Below are positions 54,431 through 63,771 of a stretch of 64,000 bases of DNA, piece by piece. This DNA is from Saprospiraceae bacterium (GTDB lineage: Bacteria > Bacteroidota > Bacteroidia > Chitinophagales > Saprospiraceae). Position 1 is the stretch's first letter. Every line of letters starts with the position of its first letter. The stretch is from assembly GCA_958295895.1 (NCBI GenBank), contig CATQHI010000011.1, positions 62,001 to 126,000 on the forward strand. The letters are read 5' to 3'. The notes below the pieces were generated by a model. That model made no database searches. It worked only from the letters and a program-made list of their open reading frames with translations, and was not told the origin of the DNA. The translations under genes were made by a program, and so were the position numbers.

Positions 54431-56309
54431 TCTTCTTAGCCGCCGCCGCCTGCCGTTGCTGCTCCGCCAGGGCCTCCTGGAGCCGGGCCGAGAAGCCGCC
54501 CTTCTTCTTCGGCTTAGCCTTGTTGGCGTTGAGCTTAGCGAGGAGCTTCTCCTGGTCGATGATGACGTTCTTGGTGATGACCGTCTGGGCGATGTTGAAG
54601 ACGTTGGAAAAGAAGAGGTAGCAGGTCAGTCCGGCGGCGAAGCTGTTAAAAAAGCCGAGGAAGGCCAGGGGCATGATGTACTGGAAGTACTTCATCAGAG
54701 GCTGGGCCGAGTAGTCCATGTGCCGGCTGTTGTAGTAGGCGTAGATGACCGTAGTGATGGCCCAGAGCACGGCGAACAGACTCAGGTGCCCCTGCATGAA
54801 GGGAATCCACTCGGGCAGGCGCAAGATGGAGTCGTAGGTGCTTAGGTCGTTGGCCCAGAGGAAATTTTCCTGTCGGAAGCTGATCGAGGCCGGGAAGAAG
54901 CGGTAGAGCGCAAACCAGATGGGCATCTGCAGCACCATGGGTAGACAGCCCCCCAGCGGACTGGCCCCGTACTCCTGGTACAGCTTCATGGTCTCCATCT
55001 GCGCGGCCTGGGCGTCGTCCTTGTGCTTGGCCTTGATCTTTTCGATCTCGGGCTTGAGCACCTGCATCTTGGTGTTGCTGACCAGCATCTTGTAGGTCAG
55101 GGGGTACACCAGCATCTTCACCAGCAGGGTGAGGACCAGGATGGCAATACCCATATTGCCGATGAAGCCGGATAGGAAGTTAAATAGCGGCCGGATGATC
55201 CAGCGGTTGATGGAGCCGAAGATGGACGAGCCAAAGCTGACCACGTCGGACAGATCGTAGCCGATCGCTCGGAGCCGCTCGAACTCATTGGGACCTACGT
55301 AAAAGGACATGCCGAAGGTCTCCGAGCCGGAGGTGCCCACAGGAATCTGAATATCCGAAACGAGCGTTTTGAGCTCGTCCTCCTGTAGCCGGTCGCGGTC
55401 CGCTACGGTGGTCAGTACGGCGCTGGCGAAGCGATCGTCGGCGATCAGGGCCGAGGTGAAGAACTGCTGGGAGCCGGCTACCCACTTGAGGGCCTGGTCA
55501 TTCAGGTTTTCGGTATCGTCACTGGTGCAGGAGCAGTAGTCGGTATCGTCGTCGACGGGCTTGTAGTAGATCGTAGAGTAGTTGGCCTCGTACTGAGAGT
55601 TCTTTTCGATCTTGTCGAGGTGGTTCTCCCAGTGCAGTTGTACCGTTCCGTTGGTACTAGCCAGCACATTATTGAGCCCTTCGAATTGTATGTCGTAGTC
55701 GATCAGATAGGCCTCGTCATCCAGCGTATAGCGCTGCTCGAAGTAGCCACCGCCGTCTACGGCAGCGCGTAGGCGCAGGGTGTTGCCCTCCAGGGTGGGC
55801 TCGAAGTAGAGGTCGCTAGTACGTACGCCCTCGCCGGCCACGCCACTGACCGGAATGACGTACTCGAACTTATTTTTCTCGTCTTCCAGTAGCAGCAGCG
55901 GCAGGCGGACCTCCGTATCGTCATCCTGCTCCACCACCTTGGCGTACTGCTTGAGTTCGGCCTGGCGGATCGTGCCGCCCTTGGTGCTAAAGGTGAGTTT
56001 CAGTAGGTCATTTTCCAGGACGACGTCTTCGGCTGTGCCGGCGGCGGAGGCAGCAAAGGCTCCGAAGCGCCCCCCGTACTGAGCCAGGCGGGCGGAGTCC
56101 GAGAGGGTAGCTTCCTCCGGATCGGTCTGGGCTTCGGGCTGTAGCTCCCCCCCCTCCCGTAGCTCGGTCTCGGTCAACGCAGCCAGGCTATCCTGGTAGC
56201 GCTGCTGCTGCTCGATATCGGCAGCGCTGGGTGCCACCACCCACTGCCAGGTGAGGAACAGCAGCATGATCAGCACGATACCAATGATGGAAGTTCTGTC
56301 CATCTCCAT
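54426..56309 (-). CDS. yidC: membrane protein insertase YidC
   Basis: 627 residues. TM1 at ~5-22, a large periplasmic domain ~100-355, and the catalytic membrane core ~365-590 (NMGIAILVLTLLVKMLVYPLTYKMLVSNTKMQ; GGCLPMVLQMPIWFALYRFF). A Lys-rich tail (KPKKKGGFSARLQEALAEQQRQ) binds ribosomes, as in other Bacteroidota. The periplasmic part contains TDYCSCTSDDTENL near 265, an unusual pair of close cysteines. An exact TACCTTTG box at 56375-56382 lies 65 bases upstream. Inserts and folds inner-membrane proteins. Confidence 0.97.
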   Translation of the reverse strand: MEMDRTSIIGIVLIMLLFLTWQWVVAPSAADIEQQQRYQDSLAALTETELREGGELQPEAQTDPEEATLSDSARLAQYGGRFGAFAASAAGTAEDVVLENDLLKLTFSTKGGTIRQAELKQYAKVVEQDDDTEVRLPLLLLEDEKNKFEYVIPVSGVAGEGVRTSDLYFEPTLEGNTLRLRAAVDGGGYFEQRYTLDDEAYLIDYDIQFEGLNNVLASTNGTVQLHWENHLDKIEKNSQYEANYSTIYYKPVDDDTDYCSCTSDDTENLNDQALKWVAGSQQFFTSALIADDRFASAVLTTVADRDRLQEDELKTLVSDIQIPVGTSGSETFGMSFYVGPNEFERLRAIGYDLSDVVSFGSSIFGSINRWIIRPLFNFLSGFIGNMGIAILVLTLLVKMLVYPLTYKMLVSNTKMQVLKPEIEKIKAKHKDDAQAAQMETMKLYQEYGASPLGGCLPMVLQMPIWFALYRFFPASISFRQENFLWANDLSTYDSILRLPEWIPFMQGHLSLFAVLWAITTVIYAYYNSRHMDYSAQPLMKYFQYIMPLAFLGFFNSFAAGLTCYLFFSNVFNIAQTVITKNVIIDQEKLLAKLNANKAKPKKKGGFSARLQEALAEQQRQAAAAKKK

Positions 56310-56374
56310 AGCTCAATTCTTTTTCCGTATCATTCCCTCTCTTCCCCGCTTGCCGGCGGTTCCGTTCGGGGCCG

Positions 56375-56382
56375 CAAAGGTA
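56375..56382 (-). promoter_or_regulatory. TACCTTTG box before yidC
   Basis: An exact TAnnTTTG on the minus strand, about 65 bases before the yidC ATG. The flanks (TACCTTTGCGGCC) are identical to those before the DUF6909 gene. Confidence 0.4.
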
Positions 56383-56396
56383 CGCACCCCGCGTCT

Positions 56397-56828
56397 ATGC
56401 CCCTTACCCCAACCGACCGGCCGATGCCGCTTCCCGACCAACGCCTCCGCGACGCCTACCGCAACGCAGCGTACCGGGTAAACGGTCACTGCCTGAAAAT
56501 AGGTCACCCCCATCCCGATTTTGACCGCTACCTGGCAGACCACGGCCACACCGACTACACCCTTCTCACGGCCTACAATCCCCGCTCCACCCCCCTGCCG
56601 GAGCCGGTCAACCTGGCCCGCCACCGTACCTTACTGGAGCTCGTGGTGCAACTCGGCCTGGCCCACGTCCCGGCCAGCGGCAACGATCCCGACGGAAGTT
56701 GGCCCACCGAGCACGGGCTCTGCGTGTTTGGCGACCCGTCGTTCGGCCGCCACCTGGGCCGTTTCTACGAGCAGCACGCCATCGTAGTGGGCAGCCTCGG
56801 TACCCTACCCCGCCTGGTCTGGCTCTGA
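56397..56828 (+). CDS. DUF3293 domain protein
   Basis: 143 residues. TDYTLLTAYNPRSTPLPEPVNLARHRTLLELVV, GNDPDGSWPTEHGLCVFG and YEQHAIVVGSLGTLPRLVWL follow DUF3293, a short family of unknown role. The gene lies inside the gap between divergent yidC and the convergent oxidoreductase, with which it overlaps by 24 bases. Start at the first ATG after the yidC promoter-like box. Confidence 0.85.
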   Translation: MPLTPTDRPMPLPDQRLRDAYRNAAYRVNGHCLKIGHPHPDFDRYLADHGHTDYTLLTAYNPRSTPLPEPVNLARHRTLLELVVQLGLAHVPASGNDPDGSWPTEHGLCVFGDPSFGRHLGRFYEQHAIVVGSLGTLPRLVWL

Positions 56829-57842
56829 GGCCCGGTGAATGGCCTCGATCGCGTGTACCACAGCCCGCCCCTCGTCCGCCGTAGTGGCTACCGCTGCCCG
56901 GCCCTGTAGTACGTCGACTACGTTGTCGATCACGAAATGATGATTGGCCGCCGAGCCCTGGTAGGGTCCGTAGCTGTTGGGCGGCGCGCTGGGTGCCAGC
57001 GTAGGTGCGCTAAGCCCCTCCACGTGGCAGTACCGTAACTCGTTCATGTACTGCCCGCCGAGCTTCACGGTGCCGCGCTGACCGATGACCGTTAAAGTGG
57101 ATTCAAAATTGCGGTCCCAAATGGCCGTGCTGAAGTTGAGACTGCCGAGGCCACCGTCCGCCAGGCGAAAGTGTACCATTCCGCTATCCGCAAAGGAATG
57201 AAGGGCCGCGTGCGTCTGGTTGGCAAAGCGGGCGGCGGTCACCTCCACGGGGCCAAAGGTCCAGCACAGCAGGTCGATAAAGTGGGCAAACTGGGTGAAA
57301 AGCACCCCGCCATCCAGGGCCGCGTCCCCGTGCCAGGGATGCGGCAGGCCCTCGTCACTTAGGTAGTAGCGGTGGTCGCGGTTCCAGAAACAGTCTACGT
57401 GGACCTGCAGGATCTCCCCCAGCCGCCCCCCCTCGACCACCTCCCGGAGCCAGGCGGCGGCCGGACTGTAGCGGTTCTGCATCACGCCAAAGATGTGCAG
57501 CCGCCGCCGCTCGGCTTCGGCGATGAGCGCGTCGCACTCCGCCACCGTCAGCGCCATCGGCTTTTCGATCACGACGTGGCGGCCGGCGCGTAGACAGACC
57601 AGGCCCTGCGCGGCGTGTAGTCCGTTGGGGGTGCACACGCAGACTACGTCACAGGCTAGCTCCGTGAGTAGCTCCGGTAAACTAGCGTACAGGGGCACCG
57701 CCTCTCCCACTCCCTCCGGCCACCGCAGCGCGGTCCGGTCGAGGACGTCACACACCCCTACCAGGGTAGCCTCCGGCCGGGCGGCAATCAGACTGGCGTG
57801 GCGGCGGCCGATGTGGCCGAGGCCCACTACGGCGAAGCGAAT
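56805..57842 (-). CDS. Gfo/Idh/MocA family oxidoreductase, apparent AUU start
   Basis: The Rossmann domain needs an N-terminus FAVVGLGHIGRRHASLI. In frame there is no ATG, GTG or TTG before it: the codon at 57842-57840 is ATT, followed by CGC TTC GCC, which gives MRFAVVGLG; a GTG at 57827 would cut the nucleotide loop. The upstream stop is at about 57890. Later motifs VVIEKPMALTVAECDALI and DGGVLFTQFAHFIDLLCWTFGP are normal. It resembles WbpB/WlbA-type sugar-nucleotide dehydrogenases, and WbpD-like acetyltransferase lies 51 bases upstream. Overlaps DUF3293 by 24 bases. A TACCTTCG box lies at 57871-57878. Confidence 0.88.
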   Translation of the reverse strand: MRFAVVGLGHIGRRHASLIAARPEATLVGVCDVLDRTALRWPEGVGEAVPLYASLPELLTELACDVVCVCTPNGLHAAQGLVCLRAGRHVVIEKPMALTVAECDALIAEAERRRLHIFGVMQNRYSPAAAWLREVVEGGRLGEILQVHVDCFWNRDHRYYLSDEGLPHPWHGDAALDGGVLFTQFAHFIDLLCWTFGPVEVTAARFANQTHAALHSFADSGMVHFRLADGGLGSLNFSTAIWDRNFESTLTVIGQRGTVKLGGQYMNELRYCHVEGLSAPTLAPSAPPNSYGPYQGSAANHHFVIDNVVDVLQGRAAVATTADEGRAVVHAIEAIHRASEPDQAG

Positions 57843-57893
57843 AGAGGCGATATGACAAAAATTGAGCCGGCGAAGGTAACCGTAGTTGTGGCT

Positions 57894-58463
57894 TTAGCCG
57901 CACCACTTCACGGCTTCCCCCACCAGCCGGTATTCTCCACTTTCGTTGCATCCCGCGTACCCGGCCTCATCGAATACCAGCCGGTTGCCCGCCCGACTCA
58001 TCCACCCCACCCGCTGCGCCGGGGTACCCACCACCAGAGCGTAGGCCGGCACATCCTTAGTCACCACCGCCCCCGCACCCACAAAAGCATACTCGTGCAG
58101 CCTCACCCCGCAGACGATCGTCGCGTTCGCCCCGATGGTCACCCCCCGCTCGACTACGGTCGTCGCGTACTGTCCCCGCCGGTCCACCCCCGCCCGCGGA
58201 TTGTGCACATTGGTAAAGACGGCCGACGGACCGATGAACACCTCCTCCCCTACCTCCAGGCCCGCGTACAGACTCACGTTATTCTGCACCTTGCACCCCC
58301 GCCCGAGCCGTACGCCGCCGGCCACGAACACATTCTGCCCCAGACTACAGTCCGCCCCCAGCTCGCAGTCCGGCATGAGATGGCAAAAGTGCCACACCTT
58401 ACTGCCCGGCCCGATGCGCGCCCCGGCATCGACCACGGCGGTGGGATGTGCGTAGTAGGCCAT
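57894..58463 (-). CDS. WbpD-like N-acetyltransferase (left-handed beta-helix)
   Basis: 189 residues of hexapeptide-repeat fold: VVDAGARIGPGSKVWHFCHLMPDCELGADCSLGQNVFV at the start, VGEEVFIGPSAVFTNVHNPRA in the middle and GAGAVVTKDVPAYALVVGTPAQRVGWMS at the end, which is the WbpD/WlbB pattern. It acetylates the 3-amino group of a UDP-sugar such as UDP-GlcNAc3NA, a step of surface-polysaccharide sugar synthesis. With the downstream Gfo/Idh/MocA gene it makes a plausible two-step pair. One base separates it from the UbiA stop upstream. Confidence 0.93.
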   Translation of the reverse strand: MAYYAHPTAVVDAGARIGPGSKVWHFCHLMPDCELGADCSLGQNVFVAGGVRLGRGCKVQNNVSLYAGLEVGEEVFIGPSAVFTNVHNPRAGVDRRGQYATTVVERGVTIGANATIVCGVRLHEYAFVGAGAVVTKDVPAYALVVGTPAQRVGWMSRAGNRLVFDEAGYAGCNESGEYRLVGEAVKWCG

Positions 58464-58464
58464 G

Positions 58465-59398
58465 CTAAAAAAAGATGAGTAGCCCCAGCCCTCCCACCAG
58501 CAGCAGTTTGATCTGTAGGCTCAGTTTGTGGTAATCCACCTGCTGGCGGGCCCGCGCCAGCTGCCCCAGAATCACCAGTACGGCGATTAGCAGCAGACCG
58601 ATACAAATCAGCATCGGCGGCTGCAGGAAGGCCGGCCAGCCCAGGAAGATCGGACTCAGGATCGACACGATCACCATCACGCCGAGCACAATGGCGAGCC
58701 GCCGGCTCGTCGTCACTCCCAGCAGCACGGGCAAGGTGCGGCGACCCTCCTGCCGGTCACCGCGCAGATCCTCCAGGTCCTTGACCAACTCCCGCAACAA
58801 GGTAGCTACGAAAGCGAAGGCCATAAAGAGGATACAAACCCGTACGGTGTCTAGCCCGAGCGCCGGGTTCACGTCGATCAATTCACGTAGCCCCCGCCGC
58901 TCGGTCACTACCAGGATACCCGGTACCCCGGCGCAGTACAGGGCGACCAGCAGATTACCGAGAAAGGGGACTTTCTTTAGCGTAGCGCTGTACAGGGCCA
59001 GCACCCCGATCGCCAGTGGAAAGAGGAACAGCAGCTGCCGCTCCCCGAGCCGCAGGGCCAGCAACAGCGCAAAGAGATAGCCTACGAACACCGTGGCGCC
59101 AAAGAGCCACTGCACATTGGCCCGCCCGAGCTTGAGCACCATGTTCTTGCCCGGATGGTTGATCGCGTCGATGCGCACGTCCCGCAGGTCGTTGACCAGG
59201 TAACCGGAGGCCGTGATGGCCAGCGTAACCAGGCAGAGCTCGAAAAATTTCCACGGCCGCAGCACCCCCCGCGATCCCTTCCGCATCCAGCGCGGGCAAA
59301 ATGATGCGGTAGTACACCAGCACCTGCGTCAGGGCCACTACCACCAGGTTCTGAAGGCGTACCAGACGAAAAAAGTCGAGCAGGGGCAGGGAAGGCAT
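58465..59398 (-). pseudogene. UbiA-family prenyltransferase, frame broken by one base
   Basis: The N-terminal part (MPSLPLLDFFRLVRLQNLVVVALTQVLVYY, from 59398) and the rest (LRPWKFFELCLVTLAITASGYLVNDLRDVRIDAINHPGKN, with the NDxxD site) lie in different frames. They join at the C6 run 59265-59270: one base less gives EGIAGVLRPWKFF and a 310-residue protein, a normal UbiA length. About nine helices follow. The family attaches prenyl chains to aromatic or glycerol-phosphate acceptors in the membrane; geranylgeranylglycerol-phosphate synthase-like members occur in Bacteroidota. Likely intact in the organism. It lies 11 bases downstream of the acyl-CoA dehydrogenase. Confidence 0.85.
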
Positions 59399-59409
59399 GG
59401 TCGGTGCGC

Positions 59410-60580
59410 TTATTTCAGCAGCGTGCGGCTAATGACTAGCCGCTGAATCTCCGAGGTACCCTCCCCGATGGTGCAGAGCTTACAGTCACGGTAGTATTTC
59501 TCCACGGGGTAATCCTTAGTGAAGCCGTAGCCCCCGAAGATCTGCACCGCCTCATTAGCCACCCGCACGCTCGTCTCCGAGGCGTAAAGTTTGGCCATGG
59601 CCGACTCCCGCGTCACGGGCTCTCCGGCATCCTTAAGCCGTCCGGCGTTGCGGGTCAGCAGCTCGGCGGCCTCGATCTCGGTGGCCATATCCGATAGTTT
59701 GAAGGCGATGGACTGAAAGCGACTGATGGCCTTGCCAAACTGTTCCCGCTCCTTGGAATAAGCCAGGGCGGCGTCCATGGCCCCCTTAGCGATACCCAGG
59801 CTTAGCGCCGCGATGCTGATACGGCCACCATCCAGAATCTTCATACTCTGAATGAAGCCCTCCCCCACCTCGCCGAGCACCCGGTCGGCCGGCAGGTAGC
59901 AATTCTCGAAGATGATCTCGGCGGTCTCACTGGCCCGCATTCCCAGCTTATCCTCCTTCTTGCCTCCACGGAAGCCCTCGTCGCCCCGCTCCACGATGAA
60001 GGCCGTCATGCCGTGACTGTCCAGCAGCTCGCCGGTGCGGGCGATCACCACGGCTACCTCGCCGCTGATACCGTGGGTGATGAAGTTCTTGGCCCCATTA
60101 AGCATGTAGCCGCCGTCGGCTTGCTTTTCGGCTACGGTGCGCATCCGTCCGGCGTCGGAGCCGGTGTTGGGCTCGGTCAGTCCCCAGGCCCCCGAGGTGC
60201 TCGCCGGTGGCCAGTTTGGGCAGGTACTTCTGCTTCTGCTCCTCGTTGCCGAATAGTAGGATGTGGTTCGTACACAGCGAGTTGTGCGCCGCTACGCTCA
60301 GTCCGATACTGCCGCATACCTGGGCGATCTCGTCGATCACCGTGATGTAGGCATCGTAGCCCAGCCCCGTACCGCCGTACTCTTCCGGCACCAGCACGCC
60401 CATGAATCCGTATTCCCCCAGCTGGCCGAATAGCTCCCGGGGAAAGTGCTGCGTTTCGTCCCACTCCATCACGTGGGGGGCAATGTGCATGCGGGCGAAG
60501 TCGGCCGCACTCTGGCGGATCATTTCCCGCTGCTCCGCCTGGGCGCTGGCGAGGGTAGAGGAGGTGGGTACTGCAGTCAT
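59410..60580 (-). pseudogene. acyl-CoA dehydrogenase, frame broken by one base
   Basis: The first part ([24 protein letters not shown] to TGEHLGG) and the second part (from [25 protein letters not shown]) are in different frames. They join at the C5 run 60189-60193: one base less gives [25 protein letters not shown], the standard sequence. The rest is normal, including [33 protein letters not shown] at the C-terminus. The total, about 389 residues, is the usual length. FAD enzyme of fatty-acid or branched-chain degradation. Likely a sequencing artefact. Confidence 0.88.
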
Positions 60581-60894
60581 GGTTGTGGTGGTTTGGTTAG
60601 AGGCGTCGGAGGTAGAATGTTAAAGTAGCACAAATGTTAGTCGGGCGGGCCCGCGGGTGCAAGGTAAGTCGATTTGGCGACCGTAAAAAAGATGGCAGCG
60701 TTTAATCGTTTCGGCCACCTTTTACCGAATGTTATTTCAAGTAGTCCCTATAAAAACGACTAAAACAAAATGAACGTACAAAAAACATGTGTAAACCCAA
60801 CATTAATTCGGTAAGGGTCAGGCAACTTAGACGATTAGCGGCCGTTTCATGCTTACCTAGCGGATGAACAACCCGAGCCCCCAAATTTACCGAC
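60581..60894. other. divergent 314-base gap, no gene found
   Basis: Less GC-rich than its surroundings (60720-60830 has several A/T runs), as expected for a promoter region serving both directions. I found no exact TAnnTTTG box with a matching -33, no RNA gene and no small open frame of good quality. Confidence 0.6.
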
Positions 60895-61977
60895 ATGTAC
60901 CGCGCATTTAACCCCCTTTTAGGAGTCTTTTTTCTGAGTCTGTCACTCTCCGGCCAGTCCGTCTTCGATGCGCTGTACGGGGGGGAGGTGGACCGGGCGG
61001 TAGCTGTCACCCTCACCGTACCGCTGGATAGCCTCGCTGCTCGCTCGGCCCACGAACAGGCCGGCCAGCTGACGTTTACCGATCACAACGGGGCCCCGCG
61101 GGTATTCGGCGTGGAGGTTTCCCTACGCGGCAAGTTCCGCCAGGTGCGCTGCGGCTTTCCCCCCCTCAAGCTCGATTTTGCTAAGGGCGAACTACGGGCC
61201 AGCGGTATGACCACCCACGACAAGTATAAGCTCGTCCCGGCCTGCTACGCCGATAGCACCGCCCAGGCACTGGTGCTCAAAGAATACCTCGCCTACCGTG
61301 CTTACGCCCTGCTATCTCCCGGAGCCCATTTCCGTGCCCAGCTGCTCCGGATCACCTACCGCGACGCCGCCGCCGGCCGCCCCGACCGCACGGAGTATGC
61401 CTTCCTGCTCGAAGACCCCGACGAAATGGCCGAGCGCAGCGGCGGCACCGAGTTCGGTGACTCCCTGGGCCTGACCCCCAACCGCTACGTCGCCGCGGCC
61501 GAGGCCCGCCATGCCCTGCTCCAGTACCTGCTCGGCAACGGCGACTGGAGCCTTGACCTACAGCGTAACGTCAAGCTGGTGGAGCTGCCCAACGCACAGT
61601 TGATCCCCGTAGGCTACGACTTCGATTTCAGTGGGTGGGTGGGCGCATCCTACGCCTCCCCCTCGCGCCAGCACGGGCAGCAGAGCATCTACCAGCGGGT
61701 CTACCTGGGGTACCGGCAAAGCGACCGTACCCTGGGTGAGGTTGCCCAGTCGTTCCGTGACCACCGCCGCGAGCTGCTCCGCCTGATCGGCGACTTCGAG
61801 CTGCTTTCCGAGCAGGAGCGCACGGTGCTGCAGCGCTTCGTGAAGCGTTTCTACGACGAGTTGGGCACCATGACCGCCGATACTAGCCTGGAACTCTACC
61901 GCCAGTTGCGCGGAGAGACTGCCGCCATCATTCCGCCCGGTAGCCAGCCCCAGTATTACGGCGTCGGCGCCCGCTAG
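60895..61977 (+). CDS. CotH-like kinase-fold protein (putative), exported
   Basis: 360 residues with a signal peptide (LLGVFFLSLSLSGQ). The pattern KLDFAKGELRASGMTTHDKYKLVPACYAD, LVLKEYLAYRAYALLSPGAHFRAQLLRITYRDA and LEDPDEMAERSG, then NGDWSLDLQRNVKLVELPNAQLIPVGYDFDFSG, resembles the CotH protein-kinase fold, in which a catalytic Asp and metal-binding segment occur in the D[IY]D-like block. In CotH the enzyme phosphorylates spore proteins; here its targets are unknown. The match is partial, so the call is tentative. It precedes the DUF6909 gene by 19 bases. Confidence 0.65.
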   Translation: MYRAFNPLLGVFFLSLSLSGQSVFDALYGGEVDRAVAVTLTVPLDSLAARSAHEQAGQLTFTDHNGAPRVFGVEVSLRGKFRQVRCGFPPLKLDFAKGELRASGMTTHDKYKLVPACYADSTAQALVLKEYLAYRAYALLSPGAHFRAQLLRITYRDAAAGRPDRTEYAFLLEDPDEMAERSGGTEFGDSLGLTPNRYVAAAEARHALLQYLLGNGDWSLDLQRNVKLVELPNAQLIPVGYDFDFSGWVGASYASPSRQHGQQSIYQRVYLGYRQSDRTLGEVAQSFRDHRRELLRLIGDFELLSEQERTVLQRFVKRFYDELGTMTADTSLELYRQLRGETAAIIPPGSQPQYYGVGAR

Positions 61978-61983
61978 GGTGGC

Positions 61984-61991
61984 TACCTTTG
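61984..61991 (+). promoter_or_regulatory. TACCTTTG box, five bases before ATG of the DUF6909 gene
   Basis: Exact TAnnTTTG, then GCGGCC-type bases and ATG at 61997, the same spacing as at DoxX, rfbD and the enoyl-CoA hydratase. It starts six bases after the stop of the CotH-like gene, so the downstream gene seems to have its own promoter. Confidence 0.5.
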
Positions 61992-61996
61992 CGGCC

Positions 61997-63705
61997 ATGA
62001 CGATCCCCAGTCCGACCCGCTCGCGCGCCCAGGAAAGCCGCGCCGCCGTACAACGGCTCTACATCGCCATGCGCCACCTGCTCATCCGCGGCAGCTACAA
62101 GCCCGGCGGCATGAGCGGCAAGACCCTGATGGATAGCCTCATGGTCCTGCGCCCCGAGATCTACGGCTCCATCACCGATACCGAGCGCGTGGAGCTCAAC
62201 GGACTGCACTACGTCTTCCAGCGCCTGCCCCGGGGCATCGAGGAGTGCCGCTTCATCCGCCTCATCACCCGCGAGGGCTACGAGAACAGCCACTTCCCCC
62301 CCATCGTACCGCCGAAGCGCCGCCGCAACGCCTACCGCATCGACGCCCACGAGCTGTACATCGAGATGACCCGTGGGCGCAGTGACATCTACGACATCCT
62401 TACCCACCTGACCTTTCTCTACGCCGAGGCCAATAAAATCTACCGCAACAGCCTCGACAGCAAGGGCCGCCAGAAACGCGAGTGGCGGCTGCTGGCCGAG
62501 ATCGTCGAGCACGAGCGCAAGGGGGAGGACTTCAGCCGCGAGACCGCCTACACCTACCTCAGCACCCTCCTGGGCCGTACCTACGACGAGGTGGTGGCCG
62601 CCTGCCGCCGCTTCGCCACCGAGGAGCAGGTGAGCTCCCTTTTTCACATCACCTACTGGCTCGGTCACCTAGCGAAACAGGAACTGGAGGAAGATGCGGA
62701 CCGCGAGGTGAGCTTTTCGAGTAGCCTGCGCGAAAAGACCGGTCACCACCACTACGGCGAACTCTGGGCGGAGGCCGTCAAGGCCCTGCTCCTCGAACGG
62801 GGACTCATCGAGCGCCCCTTGCACATCGTAAGTGCCAATCTCCACAGCGTGATGAACACCCTGTTTGCACCTGCGTCCACCGCCCAGAAGCTACGCGGCA
62901 ACCGGAACGTGTTCGACGTGGCCCGGGCCCTGTCGCAGCCGGACTACCGCCACCTGCGGCCCCTGGTCACGGAGCTGGCCCTGAAGAACGGCATGACCGA
63001 ACTGGTAGATACCAGCGGTAGCAACATCGGCGTGCAGCTTTTCGATACCGCCGCCTTCGATCCGGAGCTGGTGAGCCGGGAGTTGAAGTACGTGCCGGCG
63101 GCGGATCCGAAGCAGGCCCCCCGTCATCCTGGTGATGGATTATGCCTTTGGCGAGCAGGCCTACGAAAGTATGGACGAGCTGCTGCGGCCCTACCACGTG
63201 CCGGGTGAGGACGCCGCGGTCTACGACATGCCGGTGGCCAGCATCAATATTATGGGCAAGGCCGGCATCCTGGAGGGGGTCAAGGGCGACCTGATGATCC
63301 CCAACGCCCACATCTTCGAGGGCACGGCGGATAACTACCCCTTCCACAATGACTTCACCGCCACCCAGTTTGCCGATCAGGGGCTAGGGGGTGTATGCCG
63401 GCCCCATGGTCACCGTGCTCGGTACTAGTCTGCAGAACCGCGAGATCCTCGACTACTTTCTCCAGAGCAGTTGGCAGGCCGTGGGGCTGGAAATGGAGGG
63501 CGCCCACTACCAAAAGGCCATCCAGGCGGCCACCCATATCCGTAAGAGCGTCAACCCCGCGCTTAAACTTCGCTACGCCTACTACGCCAGTGATAACCCC
63601 CTGGTCACCGGCCACACCCTGGCCAGCGGTAGCCTGGGGGTGGATGGGGTGAAGCCTACCTACCTGATCACGGTAGAGATCCTGAAGCAAATCTTTGGGT
63701 CATAG
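61997..63705 (+). pseudogene. DUF6909/nucleoside-phosphorylase-like gene with two frame breaks
   Basis: The open frame from 61997 (AVQRLYIAMRHLLIRGSYKPGGMSGKTLMDSLMVLRPEIYGSI and on) is lost at ~63117, regained to ~63387 and lost again. Removing one base at C6 63117-63122 and one at G5 63387-63391 gives a single 569-residue protein, reading KQAPVILVMDYAFGEQAYESM and LGVYAGPMVTVLGTSLQNREILDYF. The first half matches a DUF6909-like domain; the second carries GLEMEGAHYQKAIQAA and SINIMGKAGILEGVKGDLMIPNAHIFEGT, a nucleoside-phosphorylase-like part. The last block is a complete C-terminus, so both breaks are probably sequencing errors. Confidence 0.82.
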
Positions 63706-63771
63706 ATTAGGCAGGCAGCGCACTAGTCTATTGCCCAGGGAGTTTATCCGTCCACCCTATTTACTCCCTGC

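Noticed and set aside
61928-62668. 246-codon minus-strand frame opposite the DUF6909 gene
   Set aside because: The plus strand has the continuous DUF6909-like domain; the minus reading is low-complexity Val/Ala/Gly sequence.
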